In this document: positions 1 through 11,945 of the stretch, one piece after another
Numbering within the stretch: position 1 is the stretch's first letter
Layout: the number at the start of each line of letters is the position of its first letter
Assembly (NCBI RefSeq): GCF_030272615.1
Contig: NC_081413.1
Coordinates: forward strand, 607,886,209-607,950,208
From: Cryptomeria japonica
Lineage: Eukaryota; Streptophyta; Pinopsida; Cupressales; Cupressaceae
Direction of reading: 5' to 3'
Length of the DNA: 64,000 bases
Notes under the pieces: generated by a model
Databases searched by the model: none
The model's input: the letters and a program-made list of their open reading frames with translations, nothing else
Told to the model about the DNA's origin: nothing
Program-made: the position numbers and the translations under genes

Positions 1-550
1 ATGTATTTATCCATCCAATGCATTCTATTATTACTCAGTTGTTACTCGGTAAATACTGAACTTCACTCGGTAGATATTCTGCCTTCTTTAACCGATAGTG
101 ATAACCTTAGGGTTTACCGACTAGCATCTTGCTCGGTAACATAGAATAGTATCAAGCCTTAACTAATTCTCTAGCTTGAAATCTTTTCTCCTTCTTGTTC
201 AGTCTTTGAATACTCATATATAGGATATCAAAACAATAAAAACAACATAATCTCATCACTGTCTAACTCGGTAATAGTTTCCCATTGAATAACTTATTAT
301 TCCCCTTTTATTTTCTCATTCATTCTGTGTCTCTTACCGACATCTTTATACTTATCAAAACTCATTAAGATATGGCAACATCATACTGAATCAGAAAATC
401 AATTGCTTGACATCAATGACAAAATAATATTATTAAGATAGTAATCATCCTTTCTCAATTATATCAACAATCTCTAACAACCTTCTCAATATCCTCATAC
501 CAACAAACTTACTGAGATGCTAACAATCTCCCTTTGTGAAAATGCTAACA
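1..550 (-). repeat. 3' LTR of element A (partial)
   Basis: Bases 1-550 match 6120-6666 almost base for base, with an extra 7-8 bp near 81 and a missing 4 bp near 360. On the minus strand it begins TGTTAGCATTTTCAC directly after the polypurine tract. The remaining ~950 bp of this LTR should lie to the left of the window. Confidence 0.93.
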
Positions 551-562
551 ATCTCCCCCTTT
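551..562 (-). other. Polypurine tract of element A
   Basis: On the minus strand the bases AAAGGGGGAGAT sit directly against the TGTT start of the LTR. This is the expected place for plus-strand DNA priming. The same 19-base junction GCCAAAGGGGGAGATTGTT occurs at the 3' LTR of element B (around 22145). Confidence 0.85.
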
Positions 563-917
563 GGCATTGATGGCAAAACCAACTTTAATGGCAATACCAA
601 CATGGTTTACTTCAATTGATTTGGATTCGGATTGATGTTTAAACTTCTCTAAAATTTTCTGGAATTCTCCCCTAGTCATTAGTCTTCTCCTAGCTTCTTC
701 TCTTAGTTCCTTACAAATTAGTCTTCTCCCCCTTTGACAACAATGCCAAAAAGAAAAACTAATTCATGATTTCTTCCATTGTGAAGTAATTTCCTTGCAG
801 TCTCATTCACGGTTTTCTTGCACAACTTTAGGCAACCTCCTAAAGTGTGTAAAGCAGCATCAACTTATAAATAGTTATCCTTTAGATTCATAGAATTGAT
901 GCTTTCACCGAACTCTT
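563..917 (-). other. 3' untranslated part of element A
   Basis: About 350 bp between the RNase H stop and the polypurine tract. It contains short pyrimidine-rich repeats (purine-rich on the element strand) and no recognisable coding sequence. Confidence 0.6.
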
Positions 918-2845
918 TCAGTGAGTACTAGATAGGGGTAGGACCCCTAACTGACTTCTGAGATACTCAAAAGTGTCCCTTGGCAATGGCTTTGTGAAAA
1001 TATTTGTTATTTGTTCCTTTGAACTGATATATTCCAGCACAACTTTCTTCTCTTGAACTTCTTCTCTGAGATAATGATACTTTATAGAGATATGCTTTGT
1101 CTTAGAGTGCATTACCGGATTCTTTGAAATGTTAATGACACTAGTATTATCATAGAATATAGTTACTGGCTCGGTAACTTTCTCATTCATACCTTCCAAC
1201 AGTTGTTTGATCCATGCTATATTTGTACAATTCAATGTTGTAGCGACATATTCAGCTTCAGCTGTTGACTGTGAAATGCATCCTTGTTTCTTGCTAAGCC
1301 AACTTACTAGTCTATCTCCCAAAAAGAAAGCTTCACCGCTTGTGCTTTTCCTGTCATCAATGTTTCCTGCCCAATCAGCATCAGTATAGACTTTTAAGTC
1401 AAAAACATTTCTCTTTTGATATACTAAGCCATAATCTTCAGTGCCTCTCAGGTATCTGAAGATTCTCTTGATTGCTATCAAATGAGTTTCTTTGGGATCT
1501 GCAAAAAATCTTGCGACTATACCTATTGCATGTGCTATATTTGGCTTGTTGTGAACCACATATTGCAACTTTCCAATCATAGATCGGTAAAGTGTCTCAT
1601 CAATAGATGCAGATTCATCACTCTTTGATAGTTTACGATTGGTAGTCATTGGAGTACTTATAGGTTTAGAATCCTCCATTCCAAATTTCTTCAAGATTTC
1701 CTTTATATACTTGGATTGAGTAATGAAAATCTCATTTTTCATTTGTAGTATCTGAAAACCTATAAAATACTTTATTTCGCCGATTAATGACATCTCAAAT
1801 TCTTTGCACATTTCATTTCCAAAGTTCTTACATAAGGAGTCATTTCTACAAAAAATAATATCATCAACAAATATGGCTGAAAGCAGTATTCCATTGTTTT
1901 CATCATTTTTCATATACATCATGTTGTTTTCACTTGTCCTTATAAATCCAATCTTGATCAAATAAGAGTGCAGTCTTTCATACCATGCTCTAGGTGCTTG
2001 CTTTAAACCATATAATTCTTTGTTCAACTTACATACCTGATCTTTATTCTTGTCTTCAATAAATCCTTCAGGCTATTCAATATAAACTTCTTCTTCTAGT
2101 ATACCATTCAAAAATGCAGATTTAACATCCATTTGATATACCTTGAAATTTTTGTAAGCATCATATGCCAACAATGTTCTCACTCCTTCAAGTCTTGCCA
2201 TAGGTGCAAAAGTCTCACCATAATCAATTCCTTCTTCTTGAGCATATCCTTTGCAAACTAGTCTTGCTTTATTCCAAATGACCTCTCCTTTTTCATTTAG
2301 CTTGTTCTGAAAATCCACTTTGTACTGATTACATTTTTCTCTTTTGGTCTTGGGACCAGTGTCCATGTTTCATTCTTCTTGATTTGTTCAATTTCTTCTA
2401 TCATAGCATTTATCCAATCTTCATTACTAAATGCCTTTTTTACTATCCTCGGTTCAAATTCAGATATCAGAAATGTGTTTTGTCTCAGTTTGTTCCTTGT
2501 CATCACTGGATCATCCTTATCTCCTATAATCTGACTTGATGCATGATTTCTTCTGACATACTTGGCTAATATAGGCTCGGTATGCTCTGTTTGATCTTCT
2601 TCATCACTCGGTAACTGAGTATTTTCTTCATTTTCTTCATCATCTTTCTCGGTAGGATTTCTCGGTTGAACATAAACAAATTCTTCATAATCTTCTAGTT
2701 CTTTGGAATTTCCTTCATCATTTCTTTTTGCAAATTCATCAATTTTCACATTTGCACTTTCTACTATTTTGTTAGATGATTTGATTAGACATTTAAATGC
2801 TTTACTTCTAGAAGAATAGCCAAGAAATGTTCCTTCCTCGCTTTT
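918..2845 (-). pseudogene. Copia reverse transcriptase and RNase H of element A, broken
   Basis: Copies element RNA into DNA (RT) and removes the RNA strand (RNase H) in the virus-like particle. Visible on the minus strand: the integrase-RT linker rich in acidic residues (2297-2749), the RT start KWIF, VYIE-PEGF, the copia signature LYGLKQAPRAWYERL, the catalytic FVDD box (copia usually YVDD), and RNase H motifs TDADWAG and STAEAEYVA, ending near 918. Broken by a TAG at 2073-2075 in the VYIE-PEGF motif and a single-base frameshift near 2306. Otherwise the protein reads well and keeps its active-site residues, which fits the recent insertion. Assignment to copia RT is very secure. Confidence 0.92.
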
Positions 2846-3751
2846 CTAATCAAACTTTCCATTTATGTCATCTTTGTGAACATAACATCTACTTCCAAAT
2901 ATTTTAAAATAACTTACATTAGGTTTCTTATCATACCAGATTTCATATGGTGTCTTCAAAGTTCCTTTCTTCAGTTGTACTCGGTTCATGGTGTAAACTG
3001 CAGTGCTGATTGTTTCTCTCCAAAATGTTTGAGGTACCCTCTTTTCTATCATCAGGGTTCTAGCACAATCTACAATCGATCTGTTTCTTCTTTCAGCTAT
3101 CCCATTTTGTTGAGGTGTTCTCAGTGCAAACACTTGTCTCTTTATACCATGATCATTGCAAAATAGGTTAAATTCATCATAAATGAATTCTCCTCCTCTA
3201 TCAGATCTTAGACATTTCAACTGTCTTCCTATTTCTTTTTCAACTCTATCCTTATACCATTTGAACATTTGAAAGGCTTCTGATTTTTCTTTTAAAAACA
3301 TGTCTGACATCATTCTTGAGTAATCATCCACAAATAATATGAAGTATTTATCTCCATAATAACTTTGAACTTTCATAGGACCACAAAGATCAGTGTGCAA
3401 TAGATCTAAAATTCCTTTGGAAGTGTAGGACTTACTTGTAAAGCTTGACTTTGTCATCTTACCCATCTGGTATCCTCGACATATTGCATTCTCAGGTTTT
3501 TCCAAGCTTGGTAGACCTCTTACTCGGTGCTTCTTACTTATTTTGATCAGGTTATCAAAATTTACATGACAAAACCTTTTATGCCATAACCAGGTATCTT
3601 CTAGTTTAGCATACAGACAATTGTTCCGAGTTGAGTCAAGATGAAATGTATTACCTTTTGTTTGTGTCCTGATAGCAGCCAACTTTCCATGTTTGTCATG
3701 AACTTTGACACATCCCTTCTGGAATTCTATTCGGTATCCTGTATTGTTTAG
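2846..3751 (-). pseudogene. Copia integrase of element A, broken
   Basis: Integrase inserts the cDNA into the genome. The N-terminal HHCC zinc-binding part is visible as LWHKRFCHVNF followed by CRGYQMGK; the second cysteine of the usual CxxC is read as tyrosine here. The core shows LHTDLCGPM, FVDDYSR, SDRGGEF and the catalytic Glu in GIAERRNR. The C-terminal GKR-like end FKIFGSRCYVH is present. TAG stops close the frame at 3752 (after NLLSVA) and at 2846 (after NGKFD). Both lie in positions where related proteins have a non-stop residue, and the downstream sequence continues in frame, so they are late point mutations. Confidence 0.92.
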
Positions 3752-5122
3752 CTATGCTACACTCAACAAATTGTATTTCAAACCTTCAACCCAGTATACA
3801 TCATCACATTTAGCATTGTCAAGAAGTGTTATAGATCCTTTACCTTTCATCGAACATGGTGCATCACTACCAAATCTTGCATATCCTCCATCATAGTCTT
3901 CTAATTTAACAAACTTGTGTTTATCACCTGTCATGTGATGTGAGCATCCACTATCTATGATCCGAGAATCATTTTTATTTATGTGAGATATTAGGGCTTT
4001 TTCCTCATACCTTTCTTCATCTGATCCATCTTTGATAGCCACATAAACAACTTCCTCTGTATTAGTCCCATCAGATTTATCGTCATTGGATTCCTCATCA
4101 GCTACAAGGCATGTCTTTCTATCTTTCCTTCTAAAGTCTCGGTCTCCTCTGTATTGGTTGTCTTTCTGTCTGTCATCTCGGTATTCTCTCTTTTCACTAG
4201 ATTCTTTGTCAGGACAGTTAGAAGCCATATGTCCTATTCTATCACAGTTAAAACATTTTAAAGGTAACTTTCCTTTATACTTACCTTTGCCTCTCGGTAA
4301 CCTTCTGGCTAATAATGCTTCAAACTCTTCTTGCTTTCTGATTTCTTCATATAGTTTGTGTACCTCTTCCATATTTTTGGGAAATCTTTCACTTGCTACA
4401 CTATGATTTCCTTCAGTATACTTATACATTCTATCATTGTAATCATCAGATTCACCAATATGAAAAGAATTGAATGCGGATTCAACTTTATTTACCGAGG
4501 ACCCACTGTTATCAAAATTACTTAACTCAAATGCATGTAGCTTACCGATAGTAGCATCCAAAGAGACTGGCATGTTTGGTACAGACCTTAATTCATTGAT
4601 TGTAGAGATTCGAATGGCATAAGCGGGTAGAAGTGTTCTAAGAAACTTACTCGTTACATCCTTTTCTTCAATACTTCCTCTTGCTCCTTTGATTTGATTG
4701 ACAGTTTCCTTTAACCTTGTAGTGTATTGGGTTATGTTCTCACCTTCATTCATTCTCATGGGTTCAAGTTGACCTCTTAGAATGTCTACTTTTGCTCTCT
4801 GAACATGTTCATTTCCACCATACACAGATATAAGCTTGGTCCACATTGCTTTGGCATCATTGCAACCTTCTAGATCATTAAACTATGAGTTGGTTAATGT
4901 TGATGTTATTTCAATTATAGCTTGAATATATTCTTGCTTTGCCTTTATCTCTTCCATTGTCATCGAGTTGGTGCTAGGTGCTATGTAATCATTCTCCAGA
5001 TAATATGTTGCATATTCTCCAATTCCTGATAAGTGCCGCTTCATCCTTTTCTTCAATGTGGAGAAACTTGACTTGTTCAGCTTTGGTGCATCCCTTTTAT
5101 ACGTCTTCGGATCTTGCCTCAA
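3752..5122 (-). pseudogene. Copia gag and protease of element A, broken
   Basis: Gag forms the virus-like particle and the aspartic protease cuts the polyprotein. The frame shows a helical gag region (WTKLISVYGG and LRGQLEPMRMNEGENITQY near 4700-4846), a CCHC zinc knuckle CFNCDRIGHMASNC (near 4205-4250), a charged Lys/Arg/Asp linker, and the protease motif IIDSGCSHHMTGD (near 3930-3970). A TAG near 4880 splits off the N-terminal 79 codons. No ATG is seen at the expected start, and a TAA lies just upstream of the first readable codon, so the initiation site may be mutated. Gag and protease assignments rest on the zinc knuckle and DSG motif and are secure. Confidence 0.9.
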
Positions 5123-5145
5123 GTACCTTTAAACTTTTCTTCCAG

Positions 5146-5165
5146 AGTCCAATGCTCTGATACCA
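5146..5165 (-). other. Primer-binding site of element A (initiator tRNA-Met type)
   Basis: The minus strand reads TGGTATCAGAGCATTGGACT two bases inside the LTR end. TGGTATCAGAGC is the standard copia primer-binding site complementary to initiator methionine tRNA. It fixes the inner LTR boundary at 5168. Confidence 0.92.
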
Positions 5166-5167
5166 AT

Positions 5168-6666
5168 TGTTAGTTAAGATGAGAGGGGGGGTGAATTATA
5201 AAAAACTCACAATACCATATATTCTCCAGATTCAACCTCGGTAGTCTCTATTGATATGCAACTATGATTGTAAATCATTCAATACTCATAAACAGATATA
5301 CTTAAAACATCATAACACATTTGACACCATATTTAACGTGGAAACCCAAATAGGGAAAAACCACTCTGGGATTTTGGACCCACTAAGAAATATACCCTTC
5401 TAGAGTATGCTCGGTTAAAAGCCAATCCAGTTACAGATTACAGAAACACATTGCTAGATGTGACCCGGTTAAGGGATTTCCCTCAGACTTTTTAGAGTCT
5501 TGCACTTTGTTAGAAGTGACCTTGTCAAAGGATTTCAAACACTCATTTAGAATGTTACCTTGCTAGAGGGTTTACAAATAAGACTGTTAAGTCCACTCGG
5601 TTAAGAGATTTCCTGTCACTTACAAAATAAATAACAGTAATAAAATATATCTGCAACTTCACATTTGAAATGCTAAAGAAAATTCTATGTGCTCAAAACA
5701 ATCTTGTCATAAGACTTATCTTGCTTCTCATTGGGCTTCTCAATCTACTCTACAATCAGATCTTCAATCTTTTGTGCTCGATGATCACTACTGTAGTGTC
5801 ACTGATCTTCTATTTTGCCAGCATCCATTGTTCATTAACAGTTTCATATTTATGAACAATACCTAACCGCTTAATCTCCTTGATCACATTTCCCATGATC
5901 AATCTTAGCCATCAGATCTTCAAATGTGACTAGGTTCATTGTATCCTTCGATTTGAAATTTTTTTACCTCGCCTTGGAACTTGTGCTAGGTTATGACTAT
6001 TCAATCTGCACTGTAGATCTATCTCTTGTATTTTCAATGTCGTAGATCCTCAACAAACTTCTTGCATGGCATACCAATCATCTGATCAACTCCAGCTCAT
6101 TGGCATTCTACATTTAATAATGTATTTATCCATCCAATGCATTCTATTATTACTCAGTTGTTACTCGGTAAATACTGAACTTCACTCGGTAGATATTCTT
6201 TAACCGATAGTGATAATCTTAGGGTTTACCAACTAGCATCTTGCTCGATAACATAGAACAGTATCAAGCCTTAACTAATTCTCTAGCTTGAAATCTTTTC
6301 TCCTTCTTGTTCAGTCTTTGAATACTCATATATAGGATATCAAAACAATAAAAACAACATAATCTCATCACTGTCTAACTCGGTAATAGTTGCCCATTGA
6401 ATAACTTATTATTCCCCTTTTATTTTCTCATTCATCCTGTGTCTCTTACCGACATCTTTATACTTATCAAAACATACTCATTAAGATATGGCAACATTAT
6501 ACTGAATCAGAAAATCAATTGCTTGACACCAATGACAAAATAATATTATTAAGATAGTAATCATCATTTCTCAATTATATCAACAATCTCTAACAACCTT
6601 CTCTATATCCTCATACCAACAAACTTACTGAGATGCTAACAATCTCCCTTTGTGAAAATGCTAACA
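5168..6666 (-). repeat. 5' LTR of element A, about 1.5 kb
   Basis: Bounded by TG...CA: on the minus strand it starts TGTTAGCATTTTCAC at 6666 and ends TTAACTAACA at 5168, two bases before the primer-binding site. The right flank is ttact (6667-6671). About 1,499 bp is long for copia and suggests a long-LTR lineage. Confidence 0.9.
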
Positions 6667-6991
6667 TTACTTTCTAAAATATTGAAATTTATCTAGTTTG
6701 ATTAAAATGTTTAAAGGAATGGATCCATTGTGATGGGTTTACTCAAGATAGTAATGTCTCCAAAGTCCACGTTGTGTCTTGGAAGACCAAGGTGAAGACA
6801 CTCGTGTCTTCAACTTCCCTTTCTCTTTTACTTGTGTAAATTGTGATCCTTGAATGGAACCAATTTGTAAATGGACATGTGCTTGATTTTATTGTGTGTC
6901 TAAAGCCAATCATTTATGTCATGCTTATGTTTGCAAAAATATGCTTGTCTCCTAGTATAGAAGTGTGGGCTTCAAGATCATGAAGAGTACA
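6667..6991. other. Unassigned intergenic stretch
   Basis: About 325 bp of low-complexity AT-rich sequence between two copia-type LTRs. No coding frame, repeat partner or regulatory motif is convincing here. Confidence 0.5.
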
Positions 6992-7810
6992 TGATTATAT
7001 TGAGAGGGAGGTGAATTAGTACATAACAAACTTTAATTTTCCAAAACTTGATTAGATGCAATATCAATACTTCAAAACGATTAATAAACCACACATGCAA
7101 GATCTAGCAAATCAGAACACAAATGAACACACGATTTATGTGGAAACCACAACAAAATATTGCTTTTGTACTGAGAACTTCTTACAAATTTCATAGGCAC
7201 CTTCCTACAGAAGACACCAATCCCCTTTAGAAGAATTGTAGGTACCAAACCACTAAAGAGACCAATCCCCACAACTAAGCACTAACTCAACAAGAGACAC
7301 CAATCTCTTTGAGTGAGAGGCTCCAACCTCTCGATCACACAAATCTGCCTTCAAATTCAGCTCTCAAATCTGCACTCAGATCTATAATATGATATTCAAA
7401 ATATGCCCACAAATCTCCACTAACTTACATGAATCTGTACTATGAACTTCAATGATCTTCCCTCACAAATCCGGCATGAATTTGCTCCAATGTTTCTTCA
7501 CAAAGTGGGATCAAATGAGTCCCATAAATCTGCTCAAATATTTGACAAATAATTTCTGCAATAACCCTTTCTTTCTGCCTTTCATACACCAGTAAATCTG
7601 CTCTAAATCATAATTAAATTGATGTTTAAGATGTCTCCCAAACCTCTTCCATTTATATCCATGAAGTGCCTCTTTAAACAAATAGTTACATCTTTTTGTT
7701 GCTAGTCGGCCAAGCATAAAACCTTATTTTTATTTATTAAATCTCTAGGAGATCGGCCAAGCAGGTATAATATTTATTTATTTTGTTTGCTCATCTTTTC
7801 TGGATGCTAA
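6992..7810 (-). repeat. Decayed copia-type LTR fragment
   Basis: Starts with the same layout as the inner end of LTR A: tgagagggaggtgaattag (compare gagagggggggtgaatt at 5179), then about 150 bp later an atttatgtggaaaccac motif, equivalent to aacgtggaaaccc in LTR A. The rest has drifted. No partner LTR or internal region is visible, so this is a solo or truncated LTR of a relative of element A. The right limit is uncertain; it is cut near 7820 by the start of the gypsy-like LTR fragment. Confidence 0.5.
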
Positions 7811-7823
7811 ACTCTATGAGGTC

Positions 7824-8264
7824 AACTATAATTGCAGGTTTGGGCTTCATTTGCAGAGACAAAAGAACCCTTTTTGTTTCATGGATTTTGTGGAGGACCA
7901 TGTACATTCCCGCCACGGTCTGAACAACTTTTCTCTAAATTTGTAGGGCAGATCTGTATCAGTCGAATTAGCTCAGATCAAAAGTTACAGTGCGATCCTG
8001 GACTGGTAGCCCCTCATTTCACTCATTTCCTCTCTCTTTTCCGCATAGTCAACAAGTCAACTTTCTCATTTACAAAAGAGGGCAAATCACACTTCAACCC
8101 TTGCAATCCACTTGGAATTCACATCCTTGTCTCTCTTAGATTTGGATCTAGTGGATTCAAGCCCCTCTTTTGAATGTAAAGTTATCCCAAGTGAAAATCA
8201 TCGTAGTGGCTTCCTTTCTCTCCCCTAGGTGGGGAGTCACTAGGGTTCAATTTTCCACTTTACA
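7824..8264 (+). repeat. Left LTR of element F, only its 3' third remains
   Basis: Matches 13325-13770 closely, from tgtaattataggtttgg through to the shared end tttccactttaca. The upstream ~730 bp present in the complete copies is missing, and the fragment abuts the copia-type LTR piece. It may have been truncated by recombination or by insertion. Confidence 0.8.
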
Positions 8265-8942
8265 TTTTGGTTAACCCGACGTCCTGCATCTTAATTTTGA
8301 TTCCTTATTTGTTAGATTTGAATAATTGCAATTTTAATTTCAAATTTTCATTTCCAAGTTTGATCTTTTTGCAAATTTTAGAGGTTAATTGCATAAAAAC
8401 CCTAATTTTTCATTTTGAGAAAATTAAGCTTGTGAAGTATAAAATTTAAATTACTTGTTTTAGATCTGATTTATATTTCAAAATTGCAATTCAAATCTAT
8501 CTCTTTGTTATGAAAATTCGGTGGTTAAATTATAAAACCCTAATTTTTAAGATCTTTCTATTTTTGACCTTTGACTGCAAGTTTGACCGATCTAGACATC
8601 TCCAAATCGGCTATTTTTTTGGATTCGGCATTAAAATCATAATTTCTATCATCCCTGAAAATTTAAAAAAAAATTGGTTGGACCGTGTGCACTTTCGCCA
8701 CGGTCCTCGGCTTTTTTCCCGAAATTTTGGGAGATGGAATTGACTGTATTTTTCTGCTCAAATCCAGAAAATTGGCGTACTTTATCAATTTTAACACCCT
8801 CTAAGGTCAAACACAAATTCAAATTTCAAATATGCAATTCAAATTCCATTTTCCCTCCTTTATTCAATTTTCTATGCATGTATGGGGTGAACATTATTAT
8901 GGATAAATGACATATGATTTTCTTGTTTGATCATAAGTGCAT
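8265..8942 (+). other. Leader of element F with a perfect hairpin
   Basis: About 680 bp of T-rich untranslated leader with two copies of an aaaccctaattttt motif. At 8680-8706 the bases GGACCGTG and CACGGTCC form a perfect 8 bp stem around an 11-base loop. A related stem lies inside the LTR copies. No standard tRNA primer-binding site could be recognised just after 8264. Confidence 0.6.
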
Positions 8943-10154
8943 ATGGAGTTCATATCTTATTTTGATAACTCAATTTTGAGTTACATTAAAGATGTTCATG
9001 ATGTTCCCTTTCATTCATATGATGATAATTTAGTTCTCCCTTTCATTCATAGCTATGCTTTACCCTCTCCCAAAATTGATCTCATTAATGAGGGCACATT
9101 GGTGCAAAAAGGAAATGTGGACACTTTTTTCATAGATCTCCCTCCTAAAGATGAATCTTTGGAGAATTGTGTTCCTTCTTCTCCTAAAAATTACCTCCCT
9201 CATAAGGATTATTTGGTGTGAGGGGATGATATTATGGCTACTTATCCTAGTGATACCATACCTTCTTTTCATAATCTTCCCTCTAAAGATGAAGCATTAA
9301 TTACATATGATAGTACTTTTTCTAATGAGTGTCTTGAACATAAAGATACCTTAGAACAAGAGGATGATATTATTTCTCATCATAATTCTCTCTCTCCCAA
9401 CAATCAAGAGCCTAACAAAAATCAAATCAATTCCATTCATGTTCCTACGAAACCAAAAATTCTTCCTAATTATCATGTTGTGCCTTACACATATACTAAT
9501 GAGGTAGTTGGTGAGAAAATAAGTGAAGCATCATATGATTTCTTAGTTCCTACAATCATCTCTTCAATTCACTCAAATACACCATCTCCTACCAAAGAAG
9601 TGCTTAAAGAAGGACTCTTATAGGATGATTGGGGGTCTTTAGATTTCACTCCTACCTTTTCTAGAAAGTCTAAGATGCTTGTATTTCATATTCCAAATTT
9701 TTCTCTTAACACAAATTTGGAAATTGATTTGGCCTCTTTAAACTTCAATCCAATTCACCCTAAGAGTGAACCTTCTTTTGAACATACATGCAATGGACAA
9801 ATATTTGAATGTGAGTGACAAAGTCATGAGAAATCATACTTTTCTTTGTCCACATTTTCTCTTCCATTATCTTGTCAACCCACACCTTCTCATTCTAATT
9901 TTGAGTTGCAACAAGAAAATGTGTTGACCAATCTTCTAAATTTGAACTTAATATTTCCTCTTTGTCCTAAACAAAGAAGAAAACATAAACAACATTCTCA
10001 TATTTCTTCTTTTTGTAAATATCATCAAACCCATGGCCATTCTACTAATGAGTATCAAGCTTTGAAAATACCAATACAACATTTCATTATTTTAGGCATG
10101 CTAAAAATAACATCTAACAATGAATGGCATATTCATCATGATCATTTAAAATAA
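8943..10154 (+). pseudogene. Gag-like frame of element F with three internal stops
   Basis: One reading frame runs from ATG 8943 to TAA 10152 with only three internal stops (TGA 9219, TAG 9621, TGA 9816) and no frameshift, about 403 codons. The N-terminal two thirds are acidic and Ser/Asn-rich with repeated PFHSYDDNLVLPFIH-like phrases. The C-terminal part has a basic run (KQRRKHKQ) followed by CKYHQTHGHSTNEYQALK, which resembles the Cys/His knuckle of Tat-type gypsy gag, with the last Cys as Tyr. The role would be nucleic-acid binding in the particle. The N-terminal part is not recognised. Confidence 0.55.
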
Positions 10155-10363
10155 CATTCAAGTTCCTATTATGTTGCTCCTCACTATGTGACATAGTTAG
10201 CCTACTTATTGGGGGCTCCTTGTCATTCGTGGTGGTATAATTTCAAGTGCAATCATACTTAGTGAGAAACATAATAGTCTATTTATTTTTGCTTCTATGC
10301 TTGGGGGGCAAGAATATTCCTTTTTCTCTTTCTAAGGTTTCACTATTTCCTTTATGGAGTACA

Positions 10364-11100
10364 TTATTCATAAACTTGATGTCCTTTCTTACATGGAGTA
10401 TTTCTTCATGCAAGTGCATGTCTGTTTCGTGAGTGGGATCTTCTCCTTTCTTGAAACGGTACATCTATTATGAACAATCTCTCCTCAAAGGACTTTTGTG
10501 AACTTATTCTTCTTCTTTCTCTCTCTTTGAAAATTACCTCTTCTATTGCATTATTCATAAACTTGATGTCCTTTCTTGAATGGAGTTTTCCTTCATGCAA
10601 GTGCATGTCTAATCCGTGAGTGGGATCTTCTTCTTTCTTGAAACGGCATGTCTATTATGAATAATCTCTATTTAGATAACCTTTGTGAACCTTCTTCTTC
10701 TTTCTCTCTCTTTGAAAATTACCTCTTCTATTGCATTATTCATAAACTTGATGTCCTTTCTTGCACAAAGTTTTCCTTCATGCGAGCGCATGTTTGTTCC
10801 ATGCTTAGGATCTTCTCCTTGCTTGAGACGGTACGTCTATTATGAATAATCTCTATTTAGAGAACCTTTTGTGAACCTTCTTCTTCTTCTTTCTCTCTGT
10901 TTGAAAATTACCTCTTCTATTGTGCTATTCATAACTTGATGTCCTTTCTTGAATGGAGTTATCCTTCATTGCGAGCGCATGTTTGTTCCTTGGTTAGGAT
11001 GTATTCCTTGCTTGAAATGGTACATCTTTTCTGAGGAATATCTCTCTAGAAGTTGTGTAATTCTTCTTATTGTCCTACACTTGGGGGGCAATGATCTCTC
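10364..11100 (+). repeat. Tandem array, about four ~185 bp units
   Basis: The phrase ttcataaacttgatgtcctt recurs near 10368, 10552, 10738 and (as ttcataacttgatg) 10929. Each is followed by a variant of tccttcatgcaagtgcatgt, then gatcttctcctttcttgaaa and ttgaaaattacctcttc. Spacing is about 184-191 bp and the units have diverged. Lies in the 3' untranslated part of element F. Confidence 0.85.
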
Positions 11101-11690
11101 TCCCTCTCTCTTTCTCTAAGGATCCACCTTTCCCTATTGTGTGGATGGTGTGATTTTTATTACTTGATGTCATTTCTTGTGCAAATTTATTGGTTGTTTT
11201 CTCAAGGGTTCTCTCTTATACAAGAGGTGTCAGTCCTTAACTAAAACCTCTTTTCACACTTGGTAACGTACATCTATGATAAATTCACCAATCCCTCTTG
11301 GGGATAAACATGAGTCATCCTTCATCGAGAATCCCTTTCACCTAGCAATAGGAGGAAGGATTGCATTCTTGTTTTCTTCTATGCTTCATTCTAGAAGATG
11401 TTATATTTGTCTAAGATAACTCCTCTTGGGGGTAGATGTCTTTTGAATAAAGATCTCTTCTCCTCCAAGTATCACCTTTACACTTACAACAAGATATCTC
11501 TTTTCAACTATCTTATCCTTTCTTGAACAGTATTCCCTCTCTTGCTTGGATTTATGACATTGTTGCATAACAGATATCTTCTTTGTGATGAAGGTAGGTA
11601 TCCTTGTTCTTATTTTCATTAGCCTATGTTGACATCTTAAGGAGGGGCCACCTACACTGCTCCTTTGTATTATACTTCTCTCATGCATTG

Positions 11691-11945
11691 TACAGTGGGA
11701 CATTCTTGGAACTAGAGGGCGGCCTCTTAGAGCAAGTTTTCATCACTTTTCTTGTACAGTGGGACATTCTTGGAACCAGAGTGAAGCCTCTTAGAGAAAG
11801 ATGTCATCACTTTTCTCTTGTATAGTGGGTCATTCTCGGAACTAGTACACAAACTCTTAGAGCGAGATGATGCCACTTTTTACAGTGTGATTATTCTTGG
11901 AACCAGAGCATAGACTCTTCGAGCGAGATATCACGCCTTTCTTGA
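11691..11945 (+). repeat. Tandem array, four ~64 bp units
   Basis: The phrase tacagtgggacattcttgga starts at 11691 and 11755, and diverged versions start at 11821 and 11881. Each continues with a version of accagag...ctcttagagcgagat...cactttt. Spacing is 64, 66 and 60 bp. This is a second, unrelated array in the same element. Confidence 0.85.

Larger units (their letters stand above)
1..6666 (-). mobile_element. Ty1/copia LTR retrotransposon A, left end cut by the window
   Basis: Read on the minus strand, the element runs from a 5' LTR (5168-6666) through primer-binding site, gag, protease, integrase, reverse transcriptase, RNase H and polypurine tract to a 3' LTR that leaves the window at base 1. 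Integrase before RT is the copia order. The coding part is broken by four in-frame TAG codons (near 4880, 3752, 2846 and 2073) and one frameshift near 2306, so this copy is not autonomous. The two LTR copies overlap over about 545 bp and differ by roughly 10 substitutions and two small indels (counted by eye, about 2 percent), so the insertion is young compared with its surroundings. The outer target duplication cannot be checked because the left end is missing. Lineage within copia not assigned. Confidence 0.93.
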
